DNA from: Paenibacillus alginolyticus DSM 5050 = NBRC 15375
Lineage (GTDB): Bacteria > Bacillota > Bacilli > Paenibacillales > NBRC-103111
Direction of reading: 5' to 3'
Length of the DNA stretch: 32,732 bases
Assembly: GCF_000422905.1 (NCBI RefSeq)
Contig: NZ_AUGY01000091.1
Span: 1 to 32,732 of the forward strand
Positions within the stretch are counted from its first letter, which is position 1, and each line of letters opens with the position of its first letter. This document shows positions 1 to 5,894 of the stretch, one piece after another. The notes under the pieces are model-generated. The model saw only the letters and a list, made by a program, of their open reading frames with translations. It was not told the DNA's origin and did no database searches. The translations under genes and the position numbers were made by a program.

Positions 1-1
1 T

Positions 2-77
2 TCCCTGATAGCTCAGTTGGTAGAGCACTCGACTGTTAATCGAGTTGTCACAGGTTCGAGTCCTGTTCGGGGAGCCA
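2..77 (+). tRNA. tRNA-Asn (anticodon GTT)
   Basis: A full cloverleaf can be folded: acceptor 2-8 pairs with 67-73, the anticodon stem is 28-32/40-44 with GTT at 35-37, and CCA is encoded at 75-77. It is the first gene of an eight-tRNA cluster that probably starts upstream of the window; no promoter is visible here. Confidence 0.97.
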
Positions 78-104
78 TTTTTTATAACATATCAGGCTTT
101 TCAT

Positions 105-196
105 GGAGAGGTGTCCGAGCTGGCCGAAGGAGCACGATTGGAAATCGTGTAGGCGTCACAAGCGTCTCGAGGGTTCGAATCCCTCTCTCTCCGCCA
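105..196 (+). tRNA. tRNA-Ser (anticodon GGA)
   Basis: A 92-nt tRNA with a long variable arm, as expected for serine. The anticodon stem is 133-137/145-149 with GGA at 140-142, and CCA is encoded at 194-196. It is the second gene of the cluster. Confidence 0.97.
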
Positions 197-231
197 CCAA
201 TAACTTTTACATAAGAAAAGCCTGTTTACGC

Positions 232-306
232 GGCCCGTTGGTCAAGTGGTTAAGACACCTCCCTTTCACGGAGGTAACAGGGGTTCGAGTCCCCTACGGG
301 TCACCA
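232..306 (+). tRNA. tRNA-Glu (anticodon TTC)
   Basis: Acceptor 232-238 pairs with 296-302. The anticodon stem is 258-262/270-274 with TTC at 265-267. CCA is encoded at 304-306. Confidence 0.97.
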
Positions 307-382
307 TCATTCCCCACAAAGTGACGTATAGCTACGAAGCTTATTCCGGTTACTTTGCGTGGACCCCAAATAATTATTCCAT

Positions 383-458
383 GGAGGCTTAGCTCAGCTG
401 GGAGAGCATCTGCCTTACAAGCAGAGGGTCGGCGGTTCGATCCCGTCAGCCTCCACCA
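383..458 (+). tRNA. tRNA-Val (anticodon TAC)
   Basis: Anticodon stem 409-413/421-425 with TAC at 416-418. The T-arm carries the usual GGTTCGATCC-type loop, and CCA is encoded at 456-458. Confidence 0.97.
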
Positions 459-491
459 TATATTCCTAATCAAATATCATGCTAGTAATGT

Positions 492-568
<77 letters not shown>

Positions 569-599
569 AACTCTTTCTGAGAGTTGTTTTACATAGTGT

Positions 600-676
600 G
601 GAGCTGTGGTGTAGTGGCCCAACATGCCTGCCTGTCACGCAGGAGACCGCGGGTTCGAATCCCGTCAGCTCCGCCA
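600..676 (+). tRNA. tRNA-Asp (anticodon GTC)
   Basis: Anticodon stem 627-631/639-643 with GTC at 634-636. CCA is encoded at 674-676. Confidence 0.97.
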
Positions 677-695
677 TTTTTTTATTTTCGGACAT

Positions 696-768
696 GAGTC
701 ATTAGCTCAGTTGGTAGAGCACCTGACTTTTAATCAGGGTGTCGTAGGTTCGAATCCTACATGACTCA
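696..768 (+). tRNA. tRNA-Lys (anticodon TTT)
   Basis: Acceptor 696-702 pairs with 761-767. TTT lies at 729-731 in the loop 727-733. Unlike its upstream neighbours this gene does not encode CCA; A768 is the discriminator and is followed by GTA. Confidence 0.96.
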
Positions 769-775
769 GTAAGTA

Positions 776-809
776 CAGGGATCTTTAGACATTAGTCTAA
801 AGATCCCTG
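776..809. terminator. 15-bp perfect hairpin between tRNA-Lys and tRNA-Leu
   Basis: Arms 776-790 and 795-809 are exact inverted repeats around the 4-base loop ATTA. Only a short TTT follows at 811-813, so it would be a weak terminator or a processing hairpin between two co-transcribed tRNAs. Confidence 0.55.
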
Positions 810-814
810 ATTTC

Positions 815-899
815 GCGGTCATGGCGGAATTGGCAGACGCGCACGGTTCAGGTCCGTGTGGGCTAACCCCCCGTGGAGGTTCGAGTCCTCTTGACCGCA
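815..899 (+). tRNA. tRNA-Leu (anticodon CAG)
   Basis: An 85-nt tRNA with a long variable arm. Acceptor 815-821 pairs with 892-898. The anticodon stem is 842-846/854-858 with CAG at 849-851. CCA is not encoded. Confidence 0.96.
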
Positions 900-903
900 T
901 CCC

Positions 904-952
904 AAAGAGTTTTCTTTAATCCTTTATGAGGACTAAGGAAAACTCTTTTTTT
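904..952 (+). terminator. intrinsic terminator of the first tRNA cluster
   Basis: The arm beginning at 904 (AAAGAGTTTTCTTTAATCC) pairs with an arm ending at 947 with two wobble-type differences, and a run of T follows at 945-952. It closes the tRNA transcript. Confidence 0.85.
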
Positions 953-975
953 GTACAAACTCACCCAATTTTAAG

Positions 976-1004
976 TTGACATTGATTATTATTATCACTA
1001 ATAT
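976..1004 (+). promoter_or_regulatory. sigma-A promoter overlapped by a Fur box
   Basis: TTGACA at 976-981 and TAATAT at 999-1004 are separated by exactly 17 bp. Between them, 983-997 reads TGATTATTATTATCA, which differs at one position from the 7-1-7 Fur consensus TGATAATNATTATCA. The PerR consensus fits worse, with three mismatches. An operator in the spacer would block RNA polymerase, so the downstream DUF1450 gene is probably repressed when iron is plentiful. Confidence 0.75.
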
Positions 1005-1044
1005 CAAGGATAGTGGTAAATGACGATGGCGGGGAGAGATCGAA

Positions 1045-1296
1045 TTGAAAACGATTAAATACTGCTGTAGAAATGAAAAATTCGGATCCAAACAAATATA
1101 TAAGTCCCTGAAAAATGAATATCCAGACCTAAAGCAAAAAAAGAAAGATTGCTTAGGCAATTGTAAGCATTGTAAAAAAGAATGTATCGCCATGATCGGT
1201 AAGAAAGAACTGCTGTGTGCAGCTTCGCCTGACTTACTTTATGCTCAGATCAAACAAATTATTGCTGAATCCAGGGCAGAAAGCGTGATGGCTTGA
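1045..1296 (+). CDS. DUF1450 (YuzB-like) cysteine-rich small protein
   Basis: 83 residues starting at TTG 1045, chosen because GGGGAGAG lies at 1030-1037 and no ATG is available. The pattern is that of the DUF1450/YuzB family: a YCCRN motif near residue 7, then GS, a central DCLGNCKHCKKEC cluster (residues about 36-48), and a helical C-terminus. Eight cysteines in 83 residues suggest metal binding or redox chemistry, but the family has no firm function that I know of. It lies directly behind the Fur-type promoter, which points to an iron-starvation role. Its stop codon overlaps the start of a 30-codon ORF (TTGA at 1293-1296), and ferritin follows 113 bp later. Family assignment is by recognition of the cysteine spacing only. 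Confidence 0.72.
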   Translation: MKTIKYCCRNEKFGSKQIYKSLKNEYPDLKQKKKDCLGNCKHCKKECIAMIGKKELLCAASPDLLYAQIKQIIAESRAESVMA

Positions 1297-1385
1297 ACCT
1301 AACCCTTCTAAAATTGTTGCTTCCGTTTGTATTTGTATGCGGAGTTCTGGTAATCTTGTATGTATGGGGAATACGCAAGAGATAA
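1293..1385 (+). CDS. 30-residue single-span membrane peptide
   Basis: The TTG at 1293-1295 overlaps the DUF1450 stop (TTGA), an arrangement typical of translational coupling. The product is about 30 residues: a short polar start (NLTLLK), roughly 19 hydrophobic residues (LLLPFVFVCGVLVILYVWG), and a positive tail IRKR before TAA 1383-1385. This is the profile of a one-pass membrane peptide with the C-terminus on the cytoplasmic side. It contains one cysteine within the membrane span. No strong Shine-Dalgarno precedes it, so expression would depend on the upstream gene. It could be chance, but the hydrophobic-then-RKR layout and stop-start overlap argue otherwise. Confidence 0.45.
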   Translation: MNLTLLKLLLPFVFVCGVLVILYVWGIRKR

Positions 1386-1409
1386 CCATACAGAAAGGTG
1401 TGTGCATCT

Positions 1410-1919
1410 ATGTTAAACGATACACTTACAGAAGCGCTCAATGAGCAGATGAACTATGAGTTTTACTCCGCGCACGTCTACTTGGCTATTGCTGGTTATT
1501 GTGCTGCGGAAAGCTTAGACGGCTTTTCCAACTTTTTTATTGTACAAGCTGAGGAAGAGAAATTCCATGCGATGAAAATTTTCAAATTCATAAATGACCG
1601 TGGGAAAAAGGTTAGCTTTGCTGGTATGGATACACCTGTTAATGAGTACAAATCGATCTTAGATGCTTTTGAACATGCTTATCTACATGAGCAAGAAGTA
1701 ACAAGACGTATTTATCATCTATCTGATTTAGCTTTGAACGATAGAGAGCATGCGACTATGCAGTTCTTGAAATGGTTCATTGATGAGCAGGTAGAGGAAG
1801 AAGCCATGTTCGACAGCATTATTAATAAATTGAAACGTATAGATAAAGACAGTAACGCCTTCTTCATGTTGGATGCGGAGTTTGCTCAGCGTTCGTTCAC
1901 ACCACCAGTAGCGGAATAA
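1410..1919 (+). CDS. ftnA: non-heme bacterial ferritin
   Basis: 169 residues from ATG 1410; AGAAAGG at 1392-1398 precedes it at good distance. An upstream in-frame GTG at 1398 overlaps that site and is less likely. It stores iron as a ferric core inside a 24-subunit cage. The ferroxidase ligands known from E. coli FtnA fall at identical positions: Glu17, Glu50, His53, Glu94, Gln127 and Glu130. Length is normal for the family. The gene follows the Fur-controlled DUF1450 gene and ends in its own terminator at 1946. It may have its own promoter in 1321-1390, but none is convincing, so co-transcription with the iron-starvation gene remains possible. Confidence 0.95.
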   Translation: MLNDTLTEALNEQMNYEFYSAHVYLAIAGYCAAESLDGFSNFFIVQAEEEKFHAMKIFKFINDRGKKVSFAGMDTPVNEYKSILDAFEHAYLHEQEVTRRIYHLSDLALNDREHATMQFLKWFIDEQVEEEAMFDSIINKLKRIDKDSNAFFMLDAEFAQRSFTPPVAE

Positions 1920-1945
1920 TTACATACGACTTTTATGAGCTTGAG

Positions 1946-1987
1946 ACTTACCTATTTCGCGAAATTTGGCGAAGGGTAAGTTTTTTT
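1946..1987 (+). terminator. intrinsic terminator after ferritin
   Basis: ACTTACC (1946-1952) pairs with GGTAAGT (ending 1981), with an inner TTCGC/GCGAA stem, followed by seven T (1981-1987). Confidence 0.85.
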
Positions 1988-1994
1988 ATGTCTA

Positions 1995-2012
1995 CTGACA
2001 TGCAGTTGTCAG
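1995..2012. promoter_or_regulatory. inverted repeat CTGACA-N6-TGTCAG, possible operator
   Basis: Two 6-bp arms (1995-2000 and 2007-2012) sit just upstream of a TATACT at 2024-2029 in the leader of the GyrI-like gene. Position suits a regulator site. No well-spaced -35 was found, so the promoter itself is uncertain. Confidence 0.3.
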
Positions 2013-2056
2013 GAATCCTTTTATATACTTGGAGAAAAATGTAAAGGATGTGCAGC

Positions 2057-2677
2057 ATGGAAAAGTTAGATTTAGCTAAAACGTATAAAAGCTATTACAC
2101 AGCTCCCACGAAACCGCAATGGGTCGAATTTGATCCTATCTGGTATGTCACAATTCAAGGACAAGGGGATCCGGACGGCATAGCCTTCTCAAAAGAGACT
2201 GAAGCACTTTACACGCTTTCCTACAGCATCAAAGGCATTTATAAGAAAGAGGAGAAAGACTTTACTGTGGCCAAGCTGGAGGGCTTATGGTGGGTGGATG
2301 GGGATAGAAAGGCCCTGGATGTACCAAGGGATGAGTGGAACTGGAAGCTGTTGATCCGAATGCCTGATTATGTGAGGGCAGAAAGTGTCGAAGAAGCCCG
2401 TTCAACCGCGATGTCGAAGAAAAAGGAACTGAACGTTATTTCGGATATCAAGTATGAAACCTTGCATGAGGGAGCGTGTGTGCAAATGCTTCATGTGGGG
2501 CCCTATGCAACAGAACCGGAAACTTTGAAGCAAATCGAGGATTTCTTAGCTGAACATAGTCAATGCATCCGCGGCCTCCATCATGAGATTTATTTATCAG
2601 ACCCGAGAAAAGTAGAGCCTTCGAAAATGAAGACGATCTTGCGGTATCCCATAGCAGCAGAAGTGGTGAAGGGGTGA
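2057..2677 (+). CDS. GyrI-like small-molecule-binding domain protein
   Basis: 206 residues from ATG 2057, which has TAAAGGA (2042-2048) at proper spacing; the upstream in-frame ATG 2048 would sit on that site. The protein shows the GyrI/SOUL-like pattern: an N-terminal LAKTYKSYYTAPTKP segment, a central region with EGLWWVDG, and a C-terminal half with LHEGACVQMLHVGPYATEP followed by HHEIYLSDPRKVEPSKMKTILRYP. Family members bind small hydrophobic or drug-like ligands and some protect gyrase. There is no DNA-binding domain, so this is a stand-alone binder. It appears single-gene, between a terminator and a coiled-coil membrane protein 54 bp downstream. The ligand cannot be inferred. Confidence 0.8.
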   Translation: MEKLDLAKTYKSYYTAPTKPQWVEFDPIWYVTIQGQGDPDGIAFSKETEALYTLSYSIKGIYKKEEKDFTVAKLEGLWWVDGDRKALDVPRDEWNWKLLIRMPDYVRAESVEEARSTAMSKKKELNVISDIKYETLHEGACVQMLHVGPYATEPETLKQIEDFLAEHSQCIRGLHHEIYLSDPRKVEPSKMKTILRYPIAAEVVKG

Positions 2678-2731
2678 CTTTTGCTGTAAAATAGAAGAAT
2701 ATGTCGATATGAATGTGGGGAGGAACGGCAG

Positions 2732-3187
2732 ATGCAGACACGTTATTTGGCGGGGACTGTAAAAGTCTTTGGCATCCTTATTATCTTGTTCGGATTTATG
2801 TATCCAGCTTCTGCTGTCCAAGCCTCGTGGCTAGATCGGGTGAAAGATATCTATCAATTGCCAGAGAATGTTCAACAAATTCAGAAAGACTATGAGACTA
2901 CGAAGCAGCAATTAGAGGATCAGAAGGACAAGCTTTCCGAAGCCATACGGCATTCGCAAGAAACTGAGGAACGGCTTCTAGGGCAAAACGAAACGCTTAA
3001 AAGGGAAAATGAACAATTGCAAGAACGTTTGAAAGCCATGGAACAAGTTGCTTTAGATAAAGATAAGCGAAATCGGAAATTAACCTATATGGTTGTGACG
3101 GCTGTTTTGTTAATTGTTCTTTATTTTGTGCTTGGCCGCGTGTTTCGATTCATGGTTTGGCGGAGACAGAAGCGCGGAATGAGATAG
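2732..3187 (+). CDS. coiled-coil membrane protein, unknown function
   Basis: 151 residues from ATG 2732 with GGGGAGGA at 2716-2723. An N-terminal hydrophobic segment (about residues 8-28) ending in ASAVQA looks like a signal peptide or anchor. Residues about 45-110 are a charged heptad-rich coiled coil (DYETTKQQLEDQKDKLSEA and similar). A second membrane span (about 120-138) is followed by a basic tail RRQKRGMR. If the first segment is cleaved, the coiled coil lies outside and is tethered by the C-terminal span. The next gene (AIM24) starts 28 bp later with a strong site, so the two probably form an operon. I do not recognise the family. Confidence 0.75.
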   Translation: MQTRYLAGTVKVFGILIILFGFMYPASAVQASWLDRVKDIYQLPENVQQIQKDYETTKQQLEDQKDKLSEAIRHSQETEERLLGQNETLKRENEQLQERLKAMEQVALDKDKRNRKLTYMVVTAVLLIVLYFVLGRVFRFMVWRRQKRGMR

Positions 3188-3215
3188 ATGTAGTCTATGA
3201 GGAGGTCCGGTGTGT

Positions 3216-3914
3216 ATGGAGGTATCTTTCGAGGAAGTAAGCTCACATGCGAAGATAGCCACGTTGCACATCGAACAGAATGAGTCTGTTCATGTGCTGC
3301 ATCCGAGCCAAATTGTCGCTTTTCAAGGGAAGTCTGAGCAGAGAGAAGATTCTTTCATGAAACTGCCGAGTATGTATAGGAAGAAGCGTTTTGTCCAGTC
3401 ACGGCTGCATGGTCCTGCCAATGTCATGCTGGGGCTGCCTGAAGGCTATAGCATGGCTGTTATACCAATAGGAGCGGATGATGATCTTCTGTATGAATTC
3501 CGACATGTTTTGTTTTACACAGAGGGAGTCAGCTACTCTTCTCATCTGCAAAATGTTAAGAATACACTGATTACGCAGGATTTCGTGAAAATGCAGTTTA
3601 AAGGTCCTGGCAAACTAGGACTTCTGACTGCAGGACCGATTTATCAAATGGCGTTGGATGCTAAGCAGCCCTTATATGTAGATACAAGCTGTCTTGTTGC
3701 CTATCCGCGGAACGCTCAGCTGCGTCTGTGTGTGTACGGCAATACACTGGCCAGTCAGCATATGAATTATCATTGGGAAATGACGGGACATGGACACGTT
3801 CTCATGCAGCCCTGTAAGCCTGATCGCAAATTAGATGAGCATATGAAAAATGACAGTTTACTGCGCCGCATTGCCAGAGAAGTACTGCCGTTTGGCGGTA
3901 TTTTCATCAAATAA
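3216..3914 (+). CDS. AIM24 family (DUF124) protein
   Basis: 232 residues from ATG 3216, preceded by GAGGAGG at 3199-3205; GTG 3210 is in frame but too close to it. The fold is suggested by repeated beta-strand blocks typical of AIM24: FKGPGKLGLLTAGPIYQMAL, then YVDTSCLVAYP and the C-terminal GGIFIK-type ending. Bacterial members are trimer-forming beta proteins of unknown role; the yeast namesake is mitochondrial. It lies 28 bp after the coiled-coil membrane protein, which suggests a joint function at the cell envelope. The assignment is from sequence recognition only. Confidence 0.72.
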   Translation: MEVSFEEVSSHAKIATLHIEQNESVHVLHPSQIVAFQGKSEQREDSFMKLPSMYRKKRFVQSRLHGPANVMLGLPEGYSMAVIPIGADDDLLYEFRHVLFYTEGVSYSSHLQNVKNTLITQDFVKMQFKGPGKLGLLTAGPIYQMALDAKQPLYVDTSCLVAYPRNAQLRLCVYGNTLASQHMNYHWEMTGHGHVLMQPCKPDRKLDEHMKNDSLLRRIAREVLPFGGIFIK

Positions 3915-3934
3915 AAATAGGTAAGAAAAAACAT

Positions 3935-3963
3935 TTGCATTTGTCCTCAATTCCTGATATATT
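3935..3963 (+). promoter_or_regulatory. sigma-A promoter of the second tRNA cluster
   Basis: TTGCAT at 3935-3940 and TATATT at 3958-3963 with a 17-bp spacer, about 50 bp upstream of tRNA-Gly. A GC-rich stretch follows the -10 box, as is common for stringently controlled stable-RNA promoters. Confidence 0.7.
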
Positions 3964-4016
3964 ATTCCTCGTCGCCTCGGAGAAACGTTAGCGAGAATGA
4001 CATGCAAATATACGAT

Positions 4017-4091
4017 GCGGAAGTGGCTCAGCGGTAGAGCATCGCCTTGCCAAGGCGAGGGTCGCGGGTTCGATCCCCGTCTTCCGCTCCA
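4017..4091 (+). tRNA. tRNA-Gly (anticodon GCC)
   Basis: Anticodon loop 4047-4053 with GCC at 4049-4051. CCA is encoded at 4089-4091. First gene of the second cluster. Confidence 0.97.
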
Positions 4092-4098
4092 CTCATTT

Positions 4099-4175
4099 GC
4101 GCCCTTAGCTCAGCTGGATAGAGTATTTGACTACGAATCAAAAGGTCGGGAGTTCGAATCTCTCAGGGCGCGCCA
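4099..4175 (+). tRNA. tRNA-Arg (anticodon ACG)
   Basis: Anticodon stem 4126-4130/4138-4142 with ACG at 4133-4135, where A34 is normally converted to inosine. The anticodon stem is unusually A/T-rich. CCA is encoded at 4173-4175. Confidence 0.97.
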
Positions 4176-4198
4176 TTTTTCATATGTAATAACCGTAT

Positions 4199-4275
4199 CG
4201 GGACGTAGCTCAGCTTGGTAGAGCACCTGCTTTGGGAGCAGGGGGTCGCATGTTCAAATCGTGTCGTCCCGACCA
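4199..4275 (+). tRNA. tRNA-Pro (anticodon TGG)
   Basis: Acceptor 4199-4205 pairs with 4265-4271. The anticodon TGG is at 4233-4235 and CCA is encoded at 4273-4275. Confidence 0.97.
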
Positions 4276-4294
4276 TCAATCCCTTTATTAATAC

Positions 4295-4365
4295 GCGGGC
4301 GTAGTTTAATGGTAGAACTTCAGCCTTCCAAGCTGATCGCGCGGGTTCGATTCCCGCCGCCCGCT
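4295..4365 (+). tRNA. tRNA-Gly (anticodon TCC)
   Basis: Acceptor 4295-4301 pairs with 4358-4364. The anticodon TCC is at 4327-4329. CCA is not encoded. Its 3' end (from 4352) and the following terminator are partly duplicated at 4464-4514. Confidence 0.96.
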
Positions 4366-4370
4366 TCACA

Positions 4371-4400
4371 GAAAGAGATCACCTTAGGGTGATCTCTTTC
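4371..4400 (+). terminator. hairpin terminator after tRNA-Gly(TCC)
   Basis: 13-bp perfect arms (4371-4383, 4388-4400) around the loop TTAG. The T-tract is interrupted (CTCTTTCGTTT), so termination may be incomplete. Confidence 0.7.
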
Positions 4401-4463
4401 GTTTGAACGGGAAAGGAAGAGAAGCCGTATGGGTTCGACCGTCCGTGAAGACATCATAGAATA

Positions 4464-4514
4464 TCCCGCCGCCCGCTTCACAGAAAAAGATTACCTTCGG
4501 GTGGTCTTTTTTTT
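4464..4514 (+). repeat. second copy of the tRNA-Gly 3' end plus terminator
   Basis: 4464-4486 is a 23-bp exact copy of 4352-4374: the last 14 bases of tRNA-Gly(TCC) and 9 bases beyond. It is followed by a diverged copy of the hairpin (stem 4484-4495/4500-4511 with a TTCG loop and eight T at 4507-4514). The 5' part of the tRNA is absent, although 4429-4436 (GGGTTCGA) resembles a T-loop. A duplicated tRNA 3' end is the usual footprint of a tyrosine integrase at its attachment site; a decayed tandem tRNA copy is the alternative. Confidence 0.7.
4484..4514 (+). terminator. intrinsic terminator with TTCG tetraloop
   Basis: The stem AAAAAGATTACC / GGTGGTCTTTTT closes a TTCG loop and runs into a T-tract. 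It is stronger than the hairpin at 4371-4400 and probably gives the final stop of the tRNA transcript. Confidence 0.8.
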
Positions 4515-4524
4515 GATCGGTATA

Positions 4525-4539
4525 TTGAAAACGTTACCA
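4525..4539. promoter_or_regulatory. cre-like (CcpA) operator
   Basis: TTGAAAACGTTACCA matches the degenerate cre pattern WTGNAANCGNWNNCW at all fixed positions and has one mismatch to the tighter TGWAANCGNTNWCA. It lies about 200 bp upstream of a sugar isomerase gene, which fits carbon catabolite control. The degenerate pattern occurs by chance fairly often. The rest of 4540-4723 shows no gene. Confidence 0.4.
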
Positions 4540-4739
4540 AACTGTAGTAACATTACAACACTGGTTGTTGGCAATTTTTTCAAACATGTTCTGACAGAGA
4601 TGTAATAGCGACCAATCTTGCTTAACTCATTTGAAGCAAAGCAAGGCAGAATGCTACCTTTGCTGATGGGCATTTCCACAAATTGACCAAAGGTAAAAAA
4701 GACCAACGAGATTTTAAGTAGATGAGGAGGGGATCTCTA

Positions 4740-5585
4740 ATGATTGTAGGTTTAGGGGAATGGGGTTTGCATTACCGCACTATAGAAGATCATTGTAGGA
4801 TTGCAAGAAAATTCGATCTTCGATATTTGGAGCTGGGAATTGGTGGGGATTTTCCTGGTCGAATTCAAAGGGATATCAGTCAACAAGAGATAAACAATCT
4901 CCAAACCTGTATAAATGACTACGGTATCAAAGCCCCATTCGTGGTTTTGGAGAACGATTTTACTTTGGTGGATTCTGAACAATTAAGAAAGATGAAAGAT
5001 CGTGTAGCTCATGACATACGTCTTGCTTCCCGTCTTGGTGCTTCACATGTTCGATTATTCACAGGATTCGCGCTTGCTTCTGAGATGACGGAGGAGCGTT
5101 GGACAAGTATGCTGGAGGCATTTGCCTTGATGGAGGATCTTTGCTCACAATTAGGAATGGTGATCTCCATAGAGACACACGGGCGAAATACACAAGTAAA
5201 CAATGGATTTATACATGAGCATACGACATCTACGGAGTGGAAATCGTTGCAACGGTTGCTTATAGAATTGCCGTCTGCAGTTGGATTTAACTTCGATCCC
5301 GGCAATCTGAAGGCTGTTGATTCATCAAGACCATTGACAGATTATGCTAGATTGTTGGGAAACAGAATTAACTATTGTCACCTCAAAGATTGGAAACGGA
5401 TCGAAGATTATTGGGTGGCATGTGCGCCAGGCGACGACGACCTGAATTATGATGAGCTGCTGAAGGAAGTGCCGTTTCAAGGTGTTTATCTGATCGAATA
5501 TGAACAAGTGAATGACGTCGAAGAAGGAATAGGCAGAAGCCTGAAGTATTTGCGATCTATACGTCCCGAATTGCGAACGGAATAA
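4740..5585 (+). CDS. sugar phosphate isomerase/epimerase, TIM-barrel
   Basis: 281 residues from ATG 4740, with GAGGAGGGG at 4724-4732; the upstream in-frame ATG 4722 lies on that site. It belongs to the xylose isomerase-like/AP-endonuclease-2 superfamily. The expected metal ligands appear on successive strands: Glu in VISIETHGR, Asp in GFNFDPGN, His in NYCHLKDW and Glu in VYLIEYE. Such enzymes use a divalent metal to isomerise or epimerise keto sugars or inositol derivatives. The substrate is unknown. Upstream is a cre-like site; downstream a separate promoter (5655) drives the ugp-like operon, so the two units are probably separate though possibly related in carbon use. Confidence 0.85.
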   Translation: MIVGLGEWGLHYRTIEDHCRIARKFDLRYLELGIGGDFPGRIQRDISQQEINNLQTCINDYGIKAPFVVLENDFTLVDSEQLRKMKDRVAHDIRLASRLGASHVRLFTGFALASEMTEERWTSMLEAFALMEDLCSQLGMVISIETHGRNTQVNNGFIHEHTTSTEWKSLQRLLIELPSAVGFNFDPGNLKAVDSSRPLTDYARLLGNRINYCHLKDWKRIEDYWVACAPGDDDLNYDELLKEVPFQGVYLIEYEQVNDVEEGIGRSLKYLRSIRPELRTE

Positions 5586-5654
5586 GTAGTGTCACTTTTA
5601 AAAGCTACGAAGATTGCTCTAATCATATGAATTATAAATCGTGGAAAATCATGG

Positions 5655-5684
5655 TTGACAGTATCCATTACTAGCGTGTATGAT
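5655..5684 (+). promoter_or_regulatory. sigma-A promoter of the ugp-like operon
   Basis: TTGACA at 5655-5660 and TATGAT at 5679-5684, 18-bp spacing. It is the best-scoring promoter by eye between the isomerase and the first permease gene. Confidence 0.7.
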
Positions 5685-5729
5685 GTGAACAAGTTAATAA
5701 TTGTGATGGAGACAAGGAGATTCACGTAG

Positions 5730-5769
5730 ATTGCATGCCAACGAGCATGGCAATTTATGTGTTTTTTTT
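5730..5769 (+). terminator. possible attenuator hairpin in the leader
   Basis: ATTGCATGC (5730-5738) pairs with GCATGGCAAT (5745-5754) with one bulged G, and a run of eight T lies at 5762-5769 after a 7-base gap. It would be a weak terminator; attenuation is inference. Confidence 0.35.
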
Positions 5770-5894
5770 GCTCTTTTCACCCGTTTCCTCCGAAATGAGC
5801 GAGATGGAAAATAACGAGTTACCAAAAGCGATACAGGGAAACCGAATGCCCTTAGCGTGAAAATGTAACTTTTTGAAAGAGAGGGGTATGCAAT

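Larger units (their letters stand above)
5586..5894 (+). other. 309-bp leader region of the ugp-like operon
   Basis: It holds the promoter at 5655-5684 and about 200 nt of untranslated leader with a hairpin and T-run (5730-5769). A possible 27-codon leader ORF starts at TTG 5731, preceded by AAGGAGA at 5714-5720, and ends with TAA near 5814. I see no known riboswitch and no clear PhoP box. Confidence 0.5.
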
